Position numbers and translations under genes: made by a program. Positions 52,900-62,902 of a stretch of DNA of 64,000 nucleotides are shown piece by piece. The notes under the pieces were generated by a model. That model was given only the letters and a program-made list of their open reading frames with translations, was not told the DNA's origin and did no database searches. The stretch comes from Diplonema japonicum (Eukaryota > Euglenozoa > Diplonemea > Diplonemida > Diplonemidae), in the NCBI GenBank assembly GCA_964019335.1, contig OZ025655.1, forward strand, positions 62,001 to 126,000. The letters run 5' to 3'. The first letter of the stretch is position 1; the number at the start of each line of letters is the position of its first letter.

Positions 52900-55439
52900 T
52901 TACTCGAACCGGCCCAGATCAGACACCTCCGAGTCATCTGACTCACTCTCTTCATCGTCACTCGGATCTTCTTTGTTCTCCCTCTCTAACTTCCTTATTA
53001 ACGCCAGCAAGGCGTTTGTCGAATCCACGTCTTTTGCAGTCACCTGCACAACACCCTTCCTGTTCCCCATCTCCCTCCACAGGTCGCGGTCCACGAGTTC
53101 ACTTCGCAGCGTTTCAGGACTGGCGTCACCTGTTTAATTGTGCCAATGTGTGCTCTACTTACCTTTGCGTGCATCGGACTTTGATAACGCGATGATTAGA
53201 TGGGACTCTTCTGTGTCCATCCTCCCGAACAAATTCAGGAATGCGTTCCGCTCACCTTGCTGTATCCCCTTTGAGAGATCTATCATCCATATCAGCGTGA
53301 TGACCTGCTCAGACAAGTTACCTGCACTTATCATAAACTCGGGGAGGTTTGCGAACTCTTCTGAGCCATTCCAATACTCCCACATGGGATACCGTTTCCT
53401 TTTGTAGACTACCGTACTTACCTGCAAGTCTGCAGTAGGCGCCGGTGCTTCCAATGCAAGTCCCGTCACCATGCGATGGATTAACGACGTCCTGTGTGCT
53501 GAAAGCTACTTTTGTGACATACTTCCCACACCCCTGCATCCCAGCCACGATAATTCTCCTTTTTGGCACTCGCATCTCCATCGACGTGTCTAGCCTGCTG
53601 ATCCCAAAGCACTCATTCATGCTGACCTTCGCGGAAGACCTCTGTTCGTTGAACTTATTAAGCAGCTTCTCTGCAGTTTCCACCCACTCACGGGCCTCCT
53701 CCGAGCTGCTGGGCATGTTTGCAGTAATTACCTCGAAACCTTTCATGTGACACGTAATGGAACCCACCTCTGATAGTACCTGTACCCTTGTAGGTCCTTC
53801 TACGGCCTCCTTCAGAGGACCAAAGATGGTTGTTGCCATGTTTTCAGACTTCTCTATTAATTCTCCAATTAGCAAGCGCCAGTGCTGGAGTAGCTCCTTT
53901 GTTGAAAAGGTGTATGTCCCTTCTGTGACGCTGTCCTGCCAGTGTTTCTCGATTGTCGTGCCGCTGAGCAAGTCAGCCAGCTTCGAGGTCTGCTGCAGCT
54001 CACGCTCCTCGATACCTCTGCTGATGGCATCCTTGTGCAGCACTGCAAAGGAGTCGCCCACCTTGTTCAGGACGTCTGTTGGGGACCTGAACTGCAGCTT
54101 CACCGAGCTGGTACCGGCTAGAGCCACACAGATCATGGCAGCGACGGATCGCTTAAACGTCGTCGTATAAAAAGAGTCGTCTATCTCTTGCGAGAATATG
54201 CCCTTCTGGAAGACCTCCAGGACAGACTTCGAAATGTTGCACTTCGTCGACACCTGCAGCAAGTTAATAAGCTGGGCAAAGGTGGCATCTTCATCGATGA
54301 GCCACGCCATGGGGTTCATGTCGTTCTGTTGCGGATAGCACAGTGCATTGAGGATAGCATACCTTGATTGAGCAGGCAAAAGACTCAAAAACCTTTTCAG
54401 GGTGGTCGGAAACAGAGACGCCTCCCTCGAACTCGAGGACCTCATCTAAGTTTTCAACAAGTTGCGTGAGTGGCTGCGATTGGTGTACAGCAGTTAGAGT
54501 GAGTGCGCATACCTTAGCACGCCTCATGAAGAGAACAACATCAATTCCCAGCGACACTTCCCCAGAGGAGTTATCGCTCTTCTCCACCAACACCACCGCG
54601 GGCAACACCGACTCTCCGTCAATGTCGCAGTACAAGTCCTTGTAGTCATCCCCTTCCCCGAACTTCATGTACTCGTCTATGAGGTGTTTTGCCCTCTGCC
54701 GCGTCACGCTTGATTTCAGCTTGAGATGAACCTTCAGTACGGATTTGATGGAACAGTCCTCTAGACGGGATCCTTTCTCGCCCGATTCCCAGTAGTTCGA
54801 ACGAGGATCGCACGCTTTTGCATCTTGCAATCTCTTTACGGTTTTCCTTCCTTCGAATTCATATGCGTCCTTCGATAAGGGAAGGCCTGTGACATGAATC
54901 TCCAAAGAGGGGTTCCACTCCTCTGGGATCCGGCCGACGTTGACGGTTGATGTCAAGTTGATGATGCGGTCTGACATATCAGTCTTTACCATGGTTCGTA
55001 GTTTCTTTAACGCGTCGTTCTTTGCCATCCTCCCGATGAGGCGGCCTCGAAGTAGCTTCAGCTTCACACCCTCGTTCCCTCCCAGGACAGTGTCTGCGCT
55101 CCACCATTTTATAAACTCATCGAAATTCAGCTTCCCGTCTTTGTCAACGTCAAGGGCGTCCATCGATTTGTTTATCTCCTCCTCGTTCAGCTCGCACCCG
55201 AGCTCCTTCGATACCTTCCACAGCTCTCCCCGGTCGATCACACCGCTCTTATCTTCATCAAACAACTCAAATACCTCCTTCAGCCTTGTTTTCTCACTTG
55301 TCGGCAGTGTCCTTGCTTGCGCGCCTTTCAATTTGTCCTCCCTCTCCATCTCTTTCTTTTTCTCGAACAGCTTTTGTAGCATGACGCGTCTCTTCTCCTC
55401 CTCTTTCAGCATCTTCTCCAGTTCCTCGATGTCCGCCAT
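52900..55439 (-). CDS. EF-hand protein with C-terminal Ras-like GTPase domain
   Basis: Five exons: 55439-54513, 54473-54363, 54325-53523, 53491-53163, 53129-52900; introns of 39, 37, 31 and 33 bases; 799 residues. N-terminus: a charged coiled coil and two EF-hands (FDEDKSGVIDRGEL; LDVDKDGKLNFDEF). A long middle part has no known fold. The C-terminal GTPase has G1 GMQGCGKTSL (restored only by splicing), G4 SKSD (weak NKxD) and G5 TAKDVDSTNALL. G3 is degenerate (EYWNGSEEF, no DxxG). The acidic tail ends SEVSDLGRFE. Calcium binding plus a G-domain recalls Miro, but domain order differs. GTPase activity is doubtful given G3. Confidence 0.82.
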
Positions 55440-55546
55440 CTCGCCACCTCTCCTTGTGTTGTTAAGTTAGAACTCGGATGAAAAAAACAAAAAGAAAATA
55501 AGAAAACGTAAACTTCCGTTAAAATTGTAAAATCGTCAGAAAATCG

Positions 55547-57073
55547 TCAAAGCATCGACTCAAGATGCTCACATCCTGGCAACGCGTGACATCCGTATTC
55601 ATTTCTGCACCACTCAGGGTGCTCCATCAGGTCCCTTTCTGTAACCTCTGGGAACCAGTCACCAGGAGCGGGAGTAGGCTCTAGATAAACACACCTCCCG
55701 TGTCTATCGTACTTCCACTGTGGTAGGTCAGGCAAGTAAGCTCGTTTGTATAGTCTTGCAACAGGGCAGTTACATTGTGAGTAGTGTCCGTACTCTCCAT
55801 AGGGCTTTCCTTCTTTTGTCCTCGCTCGCTTACAAACAGAACTAGAAAGCTTTTGAGCGCACTTGAAAATCTTACTAATCGCTTCTTCTGTTGCATTGCC
55901 CGCACGCAGCCTTTCATCTACGCAGTTGCGGCACGCACCGTCTCCCACAGGGCAGCTTACATACGCCTCCTCTACAAGAGACGCATCTGGCGTGAGCTTA
56001 GCATTGCGCCCCATGGCGAATTGGAACCCGTACCCGACGGACAAAGCGTTGGGCTTGACCTCCGGCTGGTCTGCAGAGCAGTTCGTCATGTCGTACTGAG
56101 TGAAAGCCTCAAAACCAGCTCCTCCACCACCACCGCCACGCAAGACCACTGACTTGCCGGCCGCCTTGCACTTCTTCATCTCACTCGCTACGAGCTTCAT
56201 GTCCGCAGCAAAGACGGTCGGAAAAGTCATGTGACTCGTCTTCACACCAACAGGGTCGTTCCCTGCACCGGCACCGATAACCAGGGTGCCATCCCCCACC
56301 TCAGCACCGCCACCGCCGCCACCTCCTGACTCTACAGGGCTGCACTCCTCGGGCGAAGTCATTCCGCTGCCACCGCCGCCGCCACCGGACACCAGGGTCG
56401 TTGCGTTCCCATCGCTGCCGACACAAAACACCTCGAACCCAGCACCGCTGCCACCGCCGCCACTCATCCCATAGTAGGGCTTCTCGCCTGCTTTGTTTCT
56501 CCTGACGTACTCTTCGATGGTCTTGCATTCACCGGAAGGGTTGTACAGACCTTTCGGACAACGTTCCTTCCAATCCTTGACAAAAGTAGCGTAGGGCGTG
56601 TAACCAAGGGCCGTGACTAGCTCCTTGGCGTTGTTCCAGTCTTCGGTCGGCGCCACAAACACGCATCCGGTACCCCTGGCCGCACACCCAAGGTCTAGGA
56701 TCCGTGTGAGGTAACTGCCAAGCTGCTTACTAAGAAACCCTGAGTTCCACTGCAGCATATCACACACCAATTGGCCGCCCCCCTCGACGTACGGTGCCGA
56801 GTCGGCCACCAGACAGTCTCTCTTGCTGTCCTCGACATTTGCGTAATATGCGTATTTCAGAGGCATGCTCTCCTCGTCCTCGCCCAGCACCTCACGCACC
56901 CACACAGCTAGCTGTGACGCGATGGTGTACCCACCTTCGGAGTACGCCATGTGGAAGGGGTGCTCCCCATGGAAGTGTTGCATCGCCTCAGGTAGGCTTT
57001 TCGCACAAGTATATGGCACAAAGGGTTGACACGCGCAACATGGCAGCAAGATAGCAGCGAGTAGCCGGAACAT
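55547..57073 (-). CDS. secreted Gly-rich, Cys-rich protein
   Basis: Single exon, 508 residues, with signal peptide (FRLLAAILLPCCACQ) chosen as start. Repeated Gly blocks (GGGGGGSG and similar) separate beta-rich segments containing GAGFEAF-like motifs. The C-terminus is rich in Cys pairs and Trp, ending near PGDWFPEVTERDLMEHPEW. The layout suggests an extracellular or wall-type protein; no enzyme motif is seen. The ATG used is 18 residues inside the longest frame. Confidence 0.6.
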   Translation of the reverse strand: MFRLLAAILLPCCACQPFVPYTCAKSLPEAMQHFHGEHPFHMAYSEGGYTIASQLAVWVREVLGEDEESMPLKYAYYANVEDSKRDCLVADSAPYVEGGGQLVCDMLQWNSGFLSKQLGSYLTRILDLGCAARGTGCVFVAPTEDWNNAKELVTALGYTPYATFVKDWKERCPKGLYNPSGECKTIEEYVRRNKAGEKPYYGMSGGGGSGAGFEVFCVGSDGNATTLVSGGGGGGSGMTSPEECSPVESGGGGGGGAEVGDGTLVIGAGAGNDPVGVKTSHMTFPTVFAADMKLVASEMKKCKAAGKSVVLRGGGGGGAGFEAFTQYDMTNCSADQPEVKPNALSVGYGFQFAMGRNAKLTPDASLVEEAYVSCPVGDGACRNCVDERLRAGNATEEAISKIFKCAQKLSSSVCKRARTKEGKPYGEYGHYSQCNCPVARLYKRAYLPDLPQWKYDRHGRCVYLEPTPAPGDWFPEVTERDLMEHPEWCRNEYGCHALPGCEHLESML

Positions 57074-57275
57074 GTTGAAGTGCCTGGAGGGCTGAATTGC
57101 GTAAAAGAATAACACCTTCGAAGAGCAAAATGCCAACGTTAACCGCGATCAAAGTCACACAGCCTGCTCAAAAAAAAAAAAAGAAGAAAACGAACAAAAA
57201 GAAACAACAACTGAAGCCTTAGGCGAATAAAAATAAAAATATGAAAAGAACAAGGTACAACAACTTAATAATTAA

Positions 57276-59387
57276 TCACAGATCATCAAAGTCGTCTAAA
57301 GGCGTCTTGACACCTTCGATGGACCTGGCCAGGAGCTTCTGTTCCCATGACATTGTCATCTGGAGCATTCTGGAGGAGGCTGGGAGAGGCTGAGATTGCT
57401 GCTGTGCAGTAGGTGCGTGCTCCATAGGCTGTGAAGACATCGTGTGCTTCAGCAAACGGCAGTCAGAGGAGATAGCCCGTTGGTCTCGATGAGGGGAGCT
57501 TGGAGTGTCTGGTTGGATCACAGTACCCCCATAGACCTTTATAGCCTTACCATATGACGCTCCGGTGTGTAACCTCAGCGTGCTGGAACGCTTCGTGATG
57601 CTGCAAAGCTGCGGCAGATCACCCAGCACTTGCTGTGCCCTCCTCGATGCGGCACAGCCATCCCGCAGCCACATTCTGCAATGCTTCCCGAAGCCCTTAT
57701 TCAGTGCCATTATGGATTCACATGCCGCCTTTACTACCAAAGTGCCGTCAGGCAAACTCAGAGCGTAATGCCTCGATGGTAGCACAGTTACATCTTCCAC
57801 CACCAGCACCGACAGCGGTGGAACAAGAACCTCCGACTCCTTGGGGTACTTAGAGATGTTCTGCAATGGTATGCCCCATTGCATGCGCCTCAAAATGAAC
57901 AGAATTGCCCCGCCTGCTGCTTGAATAGCATTCGCCGCATCACCTCTAATGTATGATTCAGACACTCTCCTGTCAAGTGCGCATGAGGAAGGTGACGGCC
58001 AGTTCACAAGATCTCCCTTACTCAGCTTGGCATGCTGTTCAACAACAAAGTCAGGAAGCCCCGCAAGGCCCCTTGCTAGCTCTGTAGAAGGTGAAGCACC
58101 AACAATGGATGACAGCGCTGTAACCAGGCAGATGTATTTGCACCACTTCTGTAACGTCTGCCAGGCACCGCTGGCCATGTCGGGTGGGTATGCTGCCGTT
58201 CGCATCGCCCAGTTGATTTCTGAGAAGATAGCCTTGTTTCTGTCTGTGTATCTTGTGCCGTATTCCTTCCATTCCTCGGGTTGTGTGTCATAATCAGGGA
58301 CATCAGAGAATGTGAAGACCGTGTCAATATCCGGACCCGTCATCGTGTAGAGAGACATCACCAGCAGGTCCACAGGAGACCTGCTTGGGTAATATCTTCC
58401 CTTCGATTCATGCAAATGGTGAGCAGCAAGAGACAAAATCTGTACCTTCTGCTCTGTCGTGTTTAAGCTGCTTGGGGCTATCAAATTGGTGGCTAGCTCG
58501 GTAAGTACGTCGCCTCGCTTCTGTTTGTATGCCTCAGTGAGCCAGGTGGAAAGGGTTTGCATGTTAGCACTATTTGACTGAGTCAAGGCATCAGCTCCTC
58601 CTTTGTCTGCACACACGCCATCCGAAGCCCGCAGGGAGGACAGCACGGCCTTGGCATCGCCGAGACTGATGGCTTTCACCTTCGGCACTTCGATGGGTAT
58701 GGTATGGTCTGACGCAGTCTCGTGCGCCGAGTGGCCGCTCAATAGTGACGGAGGAAGCGATCGTGGCATGGGGTCTGGGTAGGTTTCGATGAATCGCAGT
58801 CTCAAGGCTTGCAGCCCTTTGACGCCTTCCTCGCCCAGCGTTGTCATGACAGACATTGACAGCTTACTGAAAGATCTGTTAACCGAATTGTGGTACCATC
58901 TTCCTGAACGTGCATAGAACATGCATGCTGTCTCGTGCACCATGTGCGAAAGGAACACAGTACGCTTCTTGGCGATAATGCTTCGTTGGTGGGACTCCTC
59001 TGCAATGAGGAACCTGGCTTCCTCAGGGAGGTGGAAAATAGGAGGACCGACAGACTTCTTCTTGCTCTTTGGAGAAGGAGAAAGGCTCCCAGGCGGAAGC
59101 CATGCCCTCTCCGGGTCCCACGGCCTCCGCGAAATATGTGGGCTCACCGCACCATACTGCGAACGGGACCTCTGAGCCTGTTCACTGTGCCTCGGAGACA
59201 ATATGTCCTGTTCCTCCTCATATGTGACAGCTGTTGCACTATGGTCCAAACCACCCCACATCGAAACCTGCCCCCTCTTTCTCAAACTGATGAGGTTCCA
59301 CTCCTCTGACTCGTAGGCTCTGACATTCCATCTGTTCTGTACCTCACGGCTTTCCAACTCGTTCCTCTCCTTCGTGTATCCCTTCAT
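57276..59387 (-). CDS. arginine-type mono-ADP-ribosyltransferase (ART family)
   Basis: Single exon, 703 residues. The ART fold lies near 350-530: ELARGLAGL (NAD-binding Arg), WPSPSSCALDRRVSE (S-x-S) and NISKYPKESEVLVPPLSV, where E-S-E holds the catalytic Glu and the EVLxPP turn is typical of arginine-specific ARTs. Family knowledge: transfers ADP-ribose from NAD+ to arginine. The N-terminal 100 residues are Ser/Arg-rich, and the C-terminus has a Gln-rich tail. No signal peptide, so it should act inside the cell. Eukaryotic intracellular examples are uncommon outside animals and rotifers. The NADAR gene, which may reverse a related mark, is 16 kb away. Confidence 0.75.
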   Translation of the reverse strand: MKGYTKERNELESREVQNRWNVRAYESEEWNLISLRKRGQVSMWGGLDHSATAVTYEEEQDILSPRHSEQAQRSRSQYGAVSPHISRRPWDPERAWLPPGSLSPSPKSKKKSVGPPIFHLPEEARFLIAEESHQRSIIAKKRTVFLSHMVHETACMFYARSGRWYHNSVNRSFSKLSMSVMTTLGEEGVKGLQALRLRFIETYPDPMPRSLPPSLLSGHSAHETASDHTIPIEVPKVKAISLGDAKAVLSSLRASDGVCADKGGADALTQSNSANMQTLSTWLTEAYKQKRGDVLTELATNLIAPSSLNTTEQKVQILSLAAHHLHESKGRYYPSRSPVDLLVMSLYTMTGPDIDTVFTFSDVPDYDTQPEEWKEYGTRYTDRNKAIFSEINWAMRTAAYPPDMASGAWQTLQKWCKYICLVTALSSIVGASPSTELARGLAGLPDFVVEQHAKLSKGDLVNWPSPSSCALDRRVSESYIRGDAANAIQAAGGAILFILRRMQWGIPLQNISKYPKESEVLVPPLSVLVVEDVTVLPSRHYALSLPDGTLVVKAACESIMALNKGFGKHCRMWLRDGCAASRRAQQVLGDLPQLCSITKRSSTLRLHTGASYGKAIKVYGGTVIQPDTPSSPHRDQRAISSDCRLLKHTMSSQPMEHAPTAQQQSQPLPASSRMLQMTMSWEQKLLARSIEGVKTPLDDFDDL

Positions 59388-59438
59388 GCTGACCTGTATG
59401 CTGTTAGCTAATAAGCAAAATGGTGTGAATATGCTACT

Positions 59439-61076
59439 TTATACAATTGTTGCAAAGGCAAATCGCCCCCTGTTAAGGTAGGCCACTCTTCCTAGATTTA
59501 CCCACCGCTTGGATTCGATCTCGTGTCTGAGAAGGAGGGACACCTTGATGGACTCACGGAGCTGCTTTGCGTAAGTGTCAGCCCATGAGCCCCGCTTGCC
59601 CTCCAGACCTCGCAAAGAGACGTTCATGGCCACGCGCCGTATGTTGTTCAGAACGTTCTCGAGATGTAGAGTAAGCTCCGTCCTGTTAAACAAGATAAAC
59701 CACTCCTTCTCCTTAACTGTCATTTGTCTGTAGACTGCCTTCCGCCTTCTTCTGTACTCAGTGATGACCTGGCTCAGAGTGTACCCTACTTCTGTGTTTA
59801 AGTCGTCTAAGATGTTTGCAGAATCCTTCTCAGTGACATCGCTCACCTCGTCCACGCTGACCGCCTTCAGTCTATCTTTCTCGACCTCATTACCCTTTTC
59901 TACCGTCACAACGCTCATCTGCTTCCCTCCCTCCCCGTCCATCACCTCTTCGGCATCCTTCTCAACTTCGTTCACTTGCGTCATCTTCGCAATATGTCCT
60001 TCTAGCCACCTCCGTGTTGCCATGACAGAAGGCAGAGCCACCGGTTGTGGTGCCGCCACGCTCGATGCCTTCCATCGTTCATTCAAAGCACCTCTACTGT
60101 ATGGCCTTACCTTTACATGTTTTGGGGCTTCTTTCTTCGACACCGCGATTGTATTAGCGCACGGCTGGTAAAACAAAGCTGGTTCAACCTTAACAGAATT
60201 GTTAGGCATGTTCATAGTGCGCATGTGCCTGTCCTTGAGAACCTCTTCCATGTCCTCGCCAGTGTTGCAAGACACAAATGCATCGATTGGCACGTGTGCT
60301 TCTCTCCACAAAAGTGTGATTAACTTCCTCCAATTGTCTACGGGGAGTGTCATCTTTGTGGACATAATCAGCATTCTTAACATGGCAGTCAGCGACGAAC
60401 ACGCACTTTTCAAAGCACCGCTTGTGATGCCGTACACAGCCTGCATGACCGAACGACCCATGCCCTCCTCTGCCTCGTCTGACGACCTCCGCCACTCTAA
60501 TCGCAGCAACTCTCGTACGTCGCTGTTGTCGCGTAACGTGCGTAAGCACTGCTCACCCAGTGAGCTTAGGACAGCTACCCCGTTCTCGTCAAGTCTGTTT
60601 CCATGCTCCCATTTGTTCTGTTTGTCCGGGTTGCAACCCTTCCACATGCGCTCTTTCTTAATGTTGTACTCTTGCTGTCTTTGCTTCTCGACGTCCTTTC
60701 CCGATGACAACGCGTCCTCGTACTTCTGCAGTAAACTATCTACCTGCCTGACTACCTCTTTGGGGGGTGGCGACGGATAACTGCTAGGCACTTCCACAGG
60801 TGTGGCCTCGGGGGCTGCAGGTGGCTTGGGCTGTAATGTCTTAGGCCTGCCAAGCACAGAACGTGCTGATGTCCTTCCCGAAGCGATCGCAGCGTCCATC
60901 TGTTTCATTGCCTCGGCGAAGGCTTTCTTCTGGATGGGGGTCACACACGGCCTGAGGTTGGCAGCTTGTGCCTTGCCAACAGGAGATGACATGCTTTGGG
61001 CGACCTTATCCACCGCTTCGCGAAAGCGTTCCCGGGCTCTGTCTGAGTGCTCATCGGGAAGGCATGAGGTATTCAT
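59439..61076 (-). CDS. protein of unknown function, helical, charged
   Basis: Single exon, 545 residues. N-terminus rich in Ala, Arg and Pro. It has several amphipathic helices and a Lys/Glu-rich middle (TVEKGNEVEKDRLKAV). The end is hydrophobic and basic (SLLLRHEIESKRWVNLGR). No signal peptide, membrane span or catalytic motif. Composition and length resemble its neighbour, the ADP-ribosyltransferase, but I see no shared fold. 51 bases separate them. Confidence 0.6.
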   Translation of the reverse strand: MNTSCLPDEHSDRARERFREAVDKVAQSMSSPVGKAQAANLRPCVTPIQKKAFAEAMKQMDAAIASGRTSARSVLGRPKTLQPKPPAAPEATPVEVPSSYPSPPPKEVVRQVDSLLQKYEDALSSGKDVEKQRQQEYNIKKERMWKGCNPDKQNKWEHGNRLDENGVAVLSSLGEQCLRTLRDNSDVRELLRLEWRRSSDEAEEGMGRSVMQAVYGITSGALKSACSSLTAMLRMLIMSTKMTLPVDNWRKLITLLWREAHVPIDAFVSCNTGEDMEEVLKDRHMRTMNMPNNSVKVEPALFYQPCANTIAVSKKEAPKHVKVRPYSRGALNERWKASSVAAPQPVALPSVMATRRWLEGHIAKMTQVNEVEKDAEEVMDGEGGKQMSVVTVEKGNEVEKDRLKAVSVDEVSDVTEKDSANILDDLNTEVGYTLSQVITEYRRRRKAVYRQMTVKEKEWFILFNRTELTLHLENVLNNIRRVAMNVSLRGLEGKRGSWADTYAKQLRESIKVSLLLRHEIESKRWVNLGRVAYLNRGRFAFATIV

Positions 61077-61151
61077 GTTGTAACATCTGTGATGTGGTAG
61101 GCATAGCGCAAATCAAATTGAATAGGAACAAATCAACGACACCTGGGAACT

Positions 61152-61316
61152 CTATGTCATGAACATGAACGGCTGTGGCTTGCCCCCGTGGTGCTTCTGC
61201 GGCAGTCTCGCAACAATGGCTTTGAACAGGTCACCGTCCTTCACCTCTTTCGTACGTTTCATTTTCCTGGGACCCCCTTGAACACCTTCAGTCTGCGACA
61301 CCATGCGCGGGCCCAT
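61152..61316 (-). CDS. 54-residue basic protein (candidate)
   Basis: An ATG-to-TAG frame too short for most ORF calls. The sequence is Lys/Arg-rich with a tidy helix (KEVKDGDLFKAIVARL) and ends PFMFMT. Gaps of 75 and 93 bases to its neighbours match the normal spacing of this array, which is the main support. It could also be a piece of a 5' leader. Function unknown. Confidence 0.45.
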   Translation of the reverse strand: MGPRMVSQTEGVQGGPRKMKRTKEVKDGDLFKAIVARLPQKHHGGKPQPFMFMT

Positions 61317-61409
61317 GTGTAATGTAAAGCTGTCTGATGCTGATATTAATGCTGCCGCAAACGGGAGTATTGACAGAAACTCAACTAAAATGTATTGCGA
61401 ATAGCAACC

Positions 61410-62671
61410 TTAAATCCATATTACTAAACTGAAGACGAGCCCAATCACAACCAACTGTGGTGTTTCTGCTTCCCTCTTTCCTTTAAATACAACATACCAG
61501 AAACACAATCATGCAATAACAGTAGCGTCTGCTGTGCTGGCCGAGGAACTGGGACTTAGAACTTTTGAATTTTAACTTTGTATCTTCGGCATCTGCGCCC
61601 GTTTCGACCCGGGCCTGGACACCCTCGTTGCCAACCTGTTTACTCTCATACATTTCAGCACCTGGGCGCACTAGCGAGTAGCCGTAAACCTATGAGTCAT
61701 GAAGACGGTCGAACCTTTTGACATACCCAGACTGATTCTCTGAACTGATCCGTGGCGTCTAGTTTTCTAATGTTTGTGGTCCGCCAGAAGTCGAAGTGGG
61801 CTTCCCAACCCTCTGGTTTCGCCGGAGGTCCCGGAGGGCTTTTATGCACAGTGCCTACGGACTGTGGTGAATTCTCGGAATCGTCATGAGGACAGTACGA
61901 CGGTGCCAGGGGTGACATGGGGGGGGAGACGGTGCCAGAGGCGACAGGATCATCAACCAACGACCCAGGTATGCCTGTTGCAGGAGTTAGTTCTGCAGCA
62001 AGAGACTTACCTGGAGACTCCGATTGATAAGCAGGACTCAGGCTAGCCATACCCACTTCGTGCTCAAGTGGGTTAAGTTTCTGTGCTCGCAACGGAGGTA
62101 GTCGCGCCACTGCAGGCAGAGGCGGCAGGCTTTCGACTGATAGTTCGAATGCTTCTTTCACAGGAGTAATATGCGCGTTGAGGGGCAGTGTCCACGCCAA
62201 CTTACCAGACTCCTTGTGACGGTACAAGAACCTGCCGTAGTGGCTGTTCCAGCATGTCAACCATCTGTCAAGATCAGCTGTCCGAGGGTGCACAGAGGTG
62301 GATGAAGAGGTGCTTGCGAGTGGGTTCAAGGTCCCTTCTGCAGGGGAACTCACGAATACTGGCTGTATAGATGGCGATTCAACTGGTCTACTTCCGACCG
62401 TCACAACAGGAGCAGTTCTGGCTGGAGGAACATCCTTTAATGTGGGGGCGATGTTAGAAAGCTGATCTTCCATCTGAGCCTGAACTGGCGGGCAAGGTAT
62501 TTGTTCAGGAATGGAAGGAGGGGTAGCTGGAGGGGTCGATGGTGGCGAGGGAAGGATGCCAATGTACTGCGCCTCTGTGGGTACTCTGTCTGTGGCACCC
62601 GACGACGACAAACCCGCGTCCTGGCAATCTGCTGTTCTTATGTTCGTTCCAGTGGCAGGCATGGCATTCAT
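61410..62671 (-). CDS. tail-anchored protein with WW-like domain
   Basis: Three exons: 62671-61727, 61689-61498, 61454-61410; introns of 37 and 43 bases; 393 residues. N-terminus: Pro-rich (PSPPSTPPATPP). A WW-like module lies at about 145-180: WLTCWNSHYGRFLYRHKESG, then LAWTLPL. After the second splice the end is a membrane helix (MIVFLLVVIGLVFSLVIWI), giving a C-terminal anchor with no lumenal tail. WW domains bind Pro-rich peptides, so it is probably a membrane adaptor. The final 15 residues exist only in the spliced form. An upstream frame lacks an ATG. Confidence 0.72.
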
Positions 62672-62902
62672 TACAGTACCTCCCAGTGAAACACTCAAGT
62701 TTCTGTGTCCTAATTGCACTTTTCACCGCATCTATAAATCTGCTTTTCTGATCCCCTCCGCGTGGATGTGCATAACCTAACGGGTGTAAGCAATCTCTTT
62801 TTTGAACTGAAAATTCAATATAAAAAAAAAAAAGACATTTAAGGGTACCCGTGGTATATGGCAGGACGCCTGGAAGAAATAAGAAAAAAATAAGATCTGC
62901 CA

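Noticed and set aside
53412-53434. A 23-base intron starting GTAAGTACG in the GTPase gene
   Set aside because: Removing it breaks the frame, while reading through gives a continuous GTPase-like sequence.
53155-53472. A separate short gene with SKSD
   Set aside because: It is exon 4 of the GTPase gene; the P-loop needs the 31-base splice before it.
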